Source: Methylocystis sp. ATCC 49242 (lineage in GTDB: Bacteria > Pseudomonadota > Alphaproteobacteria > Rhizobiales > Beijerinckiaceae). Taken from it: 64,000 bases of DNA. The notes under the pieces were generated by a model. It was not told where the DNA came from, did not search any database, and was given only the letters and a program-made list of their open reading frames with translations. Below are positions 58,721 through 64,000 of the stretch, piece by piece. The DNA lies in contig NZ_KE124774.1 in assembly GCF_000188155.2 (NCBI RefSeq), positions 223,501-287,500 on the forward strand, given 5' to 3'. Both the position numbers and the translations under genes were made by a program. The number at the start of each line of letters is the position of its first letter. Position 1 is the first letter of the stretch.

Positions 58721-59374
58721 CTCCGGAACTGGACGCTGAGGATTCTGTTGGCGCGTAGATCGCGGCCGCCTTCGACCGGCCTGTCAAAACTCGAACATCG
58801 CGCGCCGCGCGATTTCGCGGGCGCGATGCGTCCCCATGCGCCACAACGCGGCAAGAGCGGCTCATGAGGCGTTTCAAATCCGCTCGGCGGGCGCAGAGAT
58901 TTCTCTCCCTCCACGACGCAATCGCCAATCTCTTTCGATTTCCTCGTCCCCAACATCAATCCGCTCAGAAAGATACGGAGGATAAACTCGGGATTGCGCG
59001 AGGATCTCGGCGTCGATCGGGCGCAGCGGGTGGTTTTGGGGGATGTGATCATCGACGCACAAGACGGTCGCTGCAAGAACAAGTGGAGAAGAACCAATTT
59101 AGGAGCCTTTTCGCGTGGATTTGGATATTCTCAAGTCAAGATTGACCGACCTGCAAAGCGATTTTACGCCGCCTGCATTAAATCGGCGCGACAATTTCCA
59201 GCGGCGGCGGCCGCCGCGGCTCAAGTTAAAATTGCGCACGAAAATATACGCCTGCGCTGAGTCGGATCCGCATTTTTGAAGATCCCGAATCGTAACGAAT
59301 TTCGTCGGCTTGTTACCAAAACAGCGCTCCAAATCGATTGCAATTTCCGGCACGCGGCATATCCTTCGAACGCT
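58721..59374. other. Gene-poor region with a possible transposase remnant
   Basis: No intact gene. On the minus strand near 59012-59062 the frame reads VDDHIPQNHPLRPIDA, resembling the N-terminal DxxxPxxHPLRxI box of several DDE transposases, but flanking frames are broken and no further homology is visible. The remaining sequence shows nothing recognisable. Long minus-strand frames across this area are shadows of the IS21 element. Confidence 0.35.
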
Positions 59375-59627
59375 ATGCACTTCGTCTTGTTCAATTTTTT
59401 CAAAGGAGCGCACGTCGTCTGCGCTTTGGCGTGCTGGCTTTTTGTTTCGGCCGTTCTGGCCCCGACACAGGCGAATCCGCTGTGGGACGACGTGAGCGCC
59501 AACGCGACGTGTTCGCTTCCGAATTCGATCGGCTCCGACCGAAATGACGCCCATGACTTCGGCTGCTGCGTTCTCGGATGCCGCGACAGCTTCGTCGTCA
59601 CTTATCTCGTGATTTCGATCGACGTTA
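59375..59627 (+). pseudogene. Possible small exported Cys-rich protein, cut by IS21 element
   Basis: The frame from ATG 59375 gives MHFVLFNFFKGAHVVCALAC WLFVSAVLA, a hydrophobic signal-like segment, then an acidic, cysteine-containing region (NATCSLPNS, DFGCCVLGCRDS). It enters the left IS21 end at 59628 and stops inside it. The arrangement resembles small DUF2946-like exported proteins found near PepSY/TonB genes, but the match is weak. Confidence 0.35.
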
Positions 59628-59752
59628 TGAACAGCGGCGGCAAAGTGTACCACTGAACCGGCTTTGGGGGCTGCTTTGACGGCGGCGCAAAAGTGTACCG
59701 GTCCTGATAGGCCGAACTCGATGTCATCGACTGGCATGGAGAGGCCGAAAGG

Positions 59753-61288
59753 ATGTTCACAGTGGAACTCTATGCCCGGGTGAGACGCGCGGTGATGGCG
59801 GAAGGGCTGAGCCGGCGGGAAGCGGCCAGGCGCTTCGGCGTGCACCGCAATACGATCACGAAGATGCTTCAATATTCGGTTCCGCCGGGGTATCGGCGTC
59901 GGGAGCGGCCGATCTCGAAGAAGCTGGGGCCGTATATGGCCTGGATCGACAAGGTCCTGGCGGATGATCGGCTTGTTCACGCCAAGCAGCGTCATACGGC
60001 ACAGCGGATATTCGAACGGCTGCGGGACGAAGAAGGGTTTTCCGGCGGTTACACGATCGTCCGGGAATATGTCGCGCAGGCGCAGTTGCGGTCGCGCGAG
60101 ATGTTTATTCCACTCAGCCATCGACCGGGGAATGCGCAGGCGGATTTTGGCGAGGCGGACGCCTATATCGCCGGCAGGAAGGTCCGCTTTCATTATTTTT
60201 GCATGGACCTGCCGCATTCGGACGGCTGCTTCGTCAAGGCCTATCCGGCGGAGACGGCGGAAGCCTTCTGCGACGGCCATGTCGCGGCCTTCGCCTTCTT
60301 TGGCGGCGTCCCCCAGTCCATTCTTTACGACAATACGCGTCTCGCGGTCGCCAGGATCGTGAAGGGTGGAGAGCGTCTGCGTTCGCAAATGTTTGCGGAA
60401 CTCCAGAGCCATTACCTTTTTGCTGATCGCTTTGGCCGGCCCGGCAAGGGGAATGACAAGGGCAAGGTCGAGGGGCTTGTCGGCTATGTCCGGCGCAACT
60501 TCATGACGCCACTGCCCGTGGCGGAGAGTTTCGAGGCGCTGAACGCGAGGTTCCTGGACGCCTGCACGAAACGACGGCGGGCGATCCTGCGCGGCCAGTC
60601 GACGCCGATCGGCGAACGCATGCAGGCGGATATGGCGGCATTCCTGCCGGCGCCGCCGGCTCCCTATGACGCCTGTCACAAGGTCGCGACGCGCGTGTCG
60701 TCGATGGCGCTGGTGCGCTACCGCAACAACGATTACTCGGTCCCGATGCGCTTCGGCCATCGGGAGGTGCTGGCCAAGGGCTATGTCGATCGGGTCGAGA
60801 TTGTCTGCGGCGGGGAGACCATCGCCGTGCATGCGCGCAGCTACGGCAAGGCCGAGTTCATCTACAACCCGCTGCATTATCTCGCTTTACTCGAACACAA
60901 GAGCCGCGCGCTCGATCAGGCCGCGCCGCTCGACGACTGGCGGCTTGCCGACTGCGTGCATCGTCTGCGGCGGCTGATGGAGGCGCGCATGGGGAATAGC
61001 GGGCGCCGCGAGTTCATCCAGGTGCTGCGGCTGATGGAGGACTTTCATCAGCATCAGGTCGAACAGGCGGTCGCGGAGGCGCTGCGTCTTGGCGCGATCA
61101 GCTTTGACGCAGTGAAGATGCTGCTGCTGGCCAGGCTGGAGAACCGGCCCGCGCGGCTCGATCTGACATTCTACCCCTACCTGCCGGCGGCTACGGTCGG
61201 CGCGACGGATCCGCGCGCCTATCTCGGGCTCGTCGCCGGCGCGAGCGTCATCGCGGGCGTCAGTGGACTCGAACGCGGGGGGGCCGGC
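59753..61288 (+). CDS. istA: IS21 transposase IstA (fused in frame to istB start)
   Basis: IstA of about 512 residues starts at ATG 59753. The N-terminal HTH reads MAEGLSRREAARRFGVHRNT, the DDE core includes RPGNAQADFGEADAYIAGRK, FFGGVPQSILYDNTRLAVAR and GNDKGKVEGLVGYVRRNF, and a C-terminal beta-domain (RNNDYSVPMRFGHREVLAKG). The normal stop is missing: a run of seven G (61277-61283) shifts the frame so that istA reads through into istB. With one G fewer the frame would end at the TGA overlapping the istB ATG (GCATGACC), the usual IS21 arrangement. The open frame continues to 61750. Confidence 0.85.
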
Positions 61289-62132
61289 ATGACCATCTCG
61301 CATGAGCCAGGTTCGCAGACGATCGTCGCGCCGCAGGTGCTGCTGGGTAATCATCTCAAGGCGCTGAAGCTTCCCACCTTCGCGCGCGAATATGAGAAGG
61401 TGGCGCTGGAGTCGGCGCAGGACCGCGCCGATTACCCGCGCTATCTGCTACGCCTGTGCGAACTGGAGCGCATTGATCGCGAGCGGCGCAATGTCGAGCG
61501 CCGCATCCGGCTGGCGCGCTTTACGCAGGTCAAAAGCCTCGACACATTTGACTTTACCGCCCAGCCTTCACTCAACAAGCCGCTCGTGCTGGAGCTAGCG
61601 CGGTGCGAATGGATCGAGAAGCGACAGAACTGCATCGCCCTTGGGGCCAAGCGGAACGGGGAAGACCCACGTCGCGCTCGCCCTGGGGCTCGCCGCCTGC
61701 CAGAAGGGGTTCAGCGTCGCGTTCACGACCGCCGCGGCTCTTGTGCATGAACTGATGGAGGCGCGCGACGAGCGCCGCCTGCGCGCGCTGCAAAAGCATC
61801 TCAACACCGTCAAACTGCTGATCGTCGACGAACTGGGCTATGTGCCGTTCACGGCGGTCGGCTCAGAGCTGCTCTTCGAGGTCTTCAGCCAGCGCTATGA
61901 ACGCGGTGCGACGCTGGTGACCAGCAATCTGCCCTTTGATGAATGGACGTCGGTGTTTGGCTCCGAGCGTCTCACCGGCGCATTGCTCGACCGGCTCACC
62001 CATCATGTCCACATTCTGGAAATGAACGGCGAGAGCTATCGGCTGGCGACCGCAAAGAAAGCGCAACGGCGAAACCGCGATCTCCCCGACGCGCCCGCAA
62101 TCGACAAAGGAGGCGCCGACACGACGAACTGA
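61289..62132 (+). pseudogene. istB: IS21 helper ATPase IstB, frameshifted in Walker A
   Basis: The N-terminal part from ATG 61289 reads VLLGNHLKALKLPTFAREYE and SLDTFDFTAQPSLNKPLVLE up to QNCIALG. The rest, PSGTGKTHVALALGLAACQK, LLIVDELGYVPFTAVGSELL, TLVTSNLPFDEWTSVFGSER, LTGALLDRLTHHVHILEMNG, is in another frame. The break is at GGGG 61643-61646, within the Walker A coding stretch; deleting one G restores a normal IstB of about 280 residues. All other AAA+ motifs are intact. Either the gene is inactivated, or the G-runs are sequencing errors, or expression relies on slippage. Confidence 0.8.
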
Positions 62133-62286
62133 TCGCCGTCGCGCGCGTTGAACCGCGCTGCGCTACGCTCCGCGCGCCTCAACGCCCGCGTCAACTAAAC
62201 TACAAGGGCCGTGCGGCCCTTTTCTCGAAACCAGACCGGTACACTTTTACCCCGCCTTCATGCACATTTTGTCCCCGCCATTGACA

Positions 62287-62923
62287 GGCGGCGGATCTGA
62301 TAAGGTTCCTTATTGTAGGAACGCTGGATCGCCTCCCAGACCTGTTCCTGCCGCTCATGGTCGGGATTGACGGTGAAAGCCATCAGCTGGTCGAGCGTCA
62401 TGCCATCTTCGGCATAGACTTCGAGAAGCATTGGCGACACGGAGGCGAGCCGCAGCCGCTGCTTGACGACAGCGACGCTGACAAAAAAGGCGGCGGCGAT
62501 CTCTTCCTCGCTACTCCCTTTCTCGCGAAGGGTCAGGAAGGCGCGGAACTGATCCAGCGGATGGAGAGGCGCGCGTTGGACGTTCTCGGCCAGGCTGTCC
62601 TCCTCGGCCGTTCCCTCTAATCGCACGACGCAGGGGATGGGGGCGTTGCGCGCCAGGCGCTTCTGCTTCATCAGCAGTTCCAGCGCGCGGTAGCGGCGCC
62701 CGCCCGCGGGGACTTCGAACATGCCGGTCTCGGCGCCACCTTCGTCGAGCACCGGCCGCACGGTGATGCTCTGTAGAAGCGTGCGGCGCGCGATGTCCTC
62801 CGCGAGCTCTTCGATCGAGACGCCCGCCTTGATCTTGCGGACATTGGCCTGCGACAGAACGAGCTTGTTGAAGGGAATGTCGCGCGAGGCGCTGAGCTGG
62901 ATTTTTTGAACCGACCTGGTCAT
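62287..62923 (-). pseudogene. ParB-like gene, second copy, truncated by IS21
   Basis: ATG 62923 opens MTRSVQKIQLSASRDIPFNK. About 212 residues of the ParB/Srx domain and HTH region follow (QANVRKIKAGVSIEELAEDI, GGRRYRALELLMKQKRLARN, SLAENVQRAPLHPLDQFRAF, SSEEEIAAAFFVSVAVVKQRL split by a Glu run) before the IS21 end. The product differs from the intact copy at few positions (e.g. RRIKAG to RKIKAG, LVKQ to LMKQ). The C-terminal 500 residues are absent. The promoter and leader hairpin are kept, so a ParB N-domain fragment could still be made. Confidence 0.85.
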
Positions 62924-63030
62924 GGGGATCAACTCCGCGACGGGCGGCCGGGAGCCTCTCTCTCGGCCTCGAACCCGTCACGAAGCGCAGCGCCACCCTC
63001 TGACTTTGAGGGCGACGCCGGGCGAGCATG
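62924..63030 (-). promoter_or_regulatory. Leader hairpin of the truncated parB copy
   Basis: CGCGACGGG (62934-62942) / CCCGTCACG (62972-62980) with the same inner stem and loop as before the intact parB; almost base-for-base identical over about 95 nt. Confidence 0.55.
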
Positions 63031-63096
63031 GAAAAAAGAGGACGCGATGACGACCGTTCACAGCACAGCGGTCTCCACCGGGCCTTCGGACTAAAC

Positions 63097-64000
63097 CTAC
63101 GCCTCTCGCTCTAAGAGCTTTTTAGCCCTCGCCTCGAGATCAAGCCTTGCGTCCTGGTGGCTCTTGGTCCGCGCGATCGCCGTAATTCCCTGCACGAAGT
63201 CGAAGACGCTTTCGGGCTTGCGCCCTTCCTCGGTCAGCACTGTGTCGATGATCTTCGCGGTCTCGGCTTTCGAGAAGCCGCGCTTGCGCAGGAACTCGGT
63301 GCGGTCGTCGTCGCTGCGTGCGACGATGCACTCCCGCGCCGCCTTGACGCCATTGACGAAGGGCAGGGGCCAGGAATTGGCGAAGCGCGTCAGCGCCGGC
63401 GCTGCCTCATGGGCGAAGCGCGAGGCGGCATATTTTGAATGGCGGATCGTGATCTCTTCGAAATCCTCCACGCCCCAGAGATTGCGGTTCTGACAAACGG
63501 CGCGAAGATAGAAGCTGGCGATGCCGAGCGTCTTGGCGCCGACCTCGGAGTTCCAGCAATAAAACCCTCGAAAGAAGAGGTCGGGCGAGCCGTCTGGCAG
63601 CCACCCGGCTTCGATCGGATTGCGATCGTCGACGAGAAACAGGAAGACGTCACGGTCGGAGGCATAGAGCGTTGTCGTGTCTTGCGTGATATCGACATGA
63701 GGGTTGTAAATTCCGGTCGACCAGTCGAGCACGCCCGGCACTTTCCAGCGCGTGTCACCCGTCCCATTGCCGGCGATGCGCTGGACGGCGGATACGAGTT
63801 CATGATCGTAAATTCGACCATATTCGGGGCCAGTGACTGCCCGCAGTTCAACACGACCCTCTTCGATTTCCAGGGTCTTGACCTGTTCGGCGCGATGCAT
63901 GTTTAGACCATATTGCAGATTGATTCCGGCGAGCGACGCCGGCAACTGACGCAAATAGGTCGCCGGCGCGCCGACGAGGCTCGCGAGCTGGCCGAAGCTC
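63097..64000 (-). CDS. DUF932 family protein, second copy, start outside window
   Basis: The frame is open from the window edge (SFGQLASLVGAPATYLRQLP) to the stop at 63097. It covers the last 300 or so residues of DUF932: LAGINLQYGLNMHRAEQVKT, GRIYDHELVSAVQRIAGNGT, DRDVFLFLVDDRNPIEAGWL, SPDLFFRGFYCWNSEVGAKT, ITIRHSKYAASRFAHEAAPA and KRGFSKAETAKIIDTVLTEE. It is closely similar to 12133-13326. The order DUF932 then parB on the minus strand is kept. No frameshift is seen, so this copy is probably intact beyond the window. Confidence 0.87.
   Translation of the reverse strand, partial: SFGQLASLVGAPATYLRQLPASLAGINLQYGLNMHRAEQVKTLEIEEGRVELRAVTGPEYGRIYDHELVSAVQRIAGNGTGDTRWKVPGVLDWSTGIYNPHVDITQDTTTLYASDRDVFLFLVDDRNPIEAGWLPDGSPDLFFRGFYCWNSEVGAKTLGIASFYLRAVCQNRNLWGVEDFEEITIRHSKYAASRFAHEAAPALTRFANSWPLPFVNGVKAARECIVARSDDDRTEFLRKRGFSKAETAKIIDTVLTEEGRKPESVFDFVQGITAIARTKSHQDARLDLEARAKKLLEREA

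Larger units (their letters stand above)
59628..62286 (+). mobile_element. IS21-family element (degenerate)
   Basis: The left end starts TGAACAGCGGCGGCAAAGTG and the right end, read inward, TGTCAATGGCGGGGACAAAA. Sub-terminal copies AAAAGTGTACCGGT occur near both ends (about 59685-59705 and 62235-62255), as in IS21 multi-site termini. It carries istA and istB. No target duplication: the right flank is interior parB, while the left flank is unrelated, so the insertion has since been part of a deletion or recombination. Confidence 0.85.
62287..64000. repeat. Direct repeat B of the parB/DUF932 module
   Basis: This is homologous to 11319-13036 in the same orientation, starting exactly at the right IS21 end and continuing to the window edge. 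The spacer between the parB leader and DUF932 differs between copies, while the coding parts are close. Confidence 0.85.

Noticed and set aside
59099-60877. Long minus-strand frame across the IS21 region
   Set aside because: It is a shadow of istA and crosses the IS boundary; composition is His/Arg-rich without domain features.
1-64000. CRISPR array, tRNA or rRNA genes
   Set aside because: No regularly spaced repeats and no tRNA cloverleaf or rRNA-like sequence was seen while reading both strands.

Overview
The window is GC-rich with dense, overlapping operons and carries accessory DNA of a type common in Alphaproteobacteria. The plasmid/ICE-type DUF736, DUF932, ParB-like, Toprim and DUF2493 genes and the IS66, IS5/IS427, IS21 and IS1380 elements point to a plasmid, integrative element or genomic island of a rhizobiales-like bacterium. 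Genus cannot be fixed from sequence alone. I saw no rRNA, tRNA or CRISPR array.

Layout. (1) 1-1.4 kb: tail of a ModE-like molybdate regulator, then a split ChrA-type transporter pair behind a ModE-box-like palindrome. (2) 1.4-6.1 kb: a Recombinase-In-Trio (RIT) element, three overlapping tyrosine recombinases bracketed by 683-bp inverted repeats that each carry a complete DUF736 gene. (3) 6.1-13.4 kb: minus-strand mobile-element backbone (broken third DUF736, membrane protein, DUF2493, Toprim primase-like, ParB-like, DUF932). These genes have conserved structured leaders: one hairpin family before DUF736/DUF2493 and another before parB/DUF932.

(4) 13.5-46.2 kb: a defence island of three tightly packed operons. 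The first (+) encodes a DUF4143 ATPase, a DUF6361 protein, a two-HKD phospholipase-D-like protein and an SF2/SNF2-like helicase. The second (-), convergent with it, encodes an AddB-like nuclease, an AddA-like helicase-nuclease and a DEAD/DEAH helicase, headed by a small ORF with an in-frame amber codon. The third (+), divergent from the second, is a full type I BREX operon: WYL regulator, brxA, brxB, brxC, an inserted AAA ATPase plus PD-(D/E)XK nuclease, pglX, pglZ and brxL. This BrxL ends in an MIT_C (MITD1-like, PLD-fold) domain where a Lon-type protease domain would be expected. The expected working mode is host DNA marking by PglX and exclusion of unmarked phage DNA. The embedded ATPase-nuclease and the two flanking helicase/nuclease operons are candidate additional defence systems.

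(5) 46.5-62.3 kb: mobile-element debris and cargo. It includes an intact IS66 with an 8-bp target duplication, two tandem DUF1254/DUF1214 secreted proteins, an IS5/IS427 element, a YcaC-like hydrolase, pirin, a LysR regulator, a truncated IS1380 transposase, PepSY-type membrane genes and a degenerate IS21 element. Two related ~190-bp elements with the same terminal inverted repeats bracket the DUF1254-IS1380 block. (6) 62.3-64 kb: a second copy of the parB/DUF932 backbone, the parB copy cut by the IS21 element. The 49-kb accessory block therefore sits between two direct copies of the backbone module.
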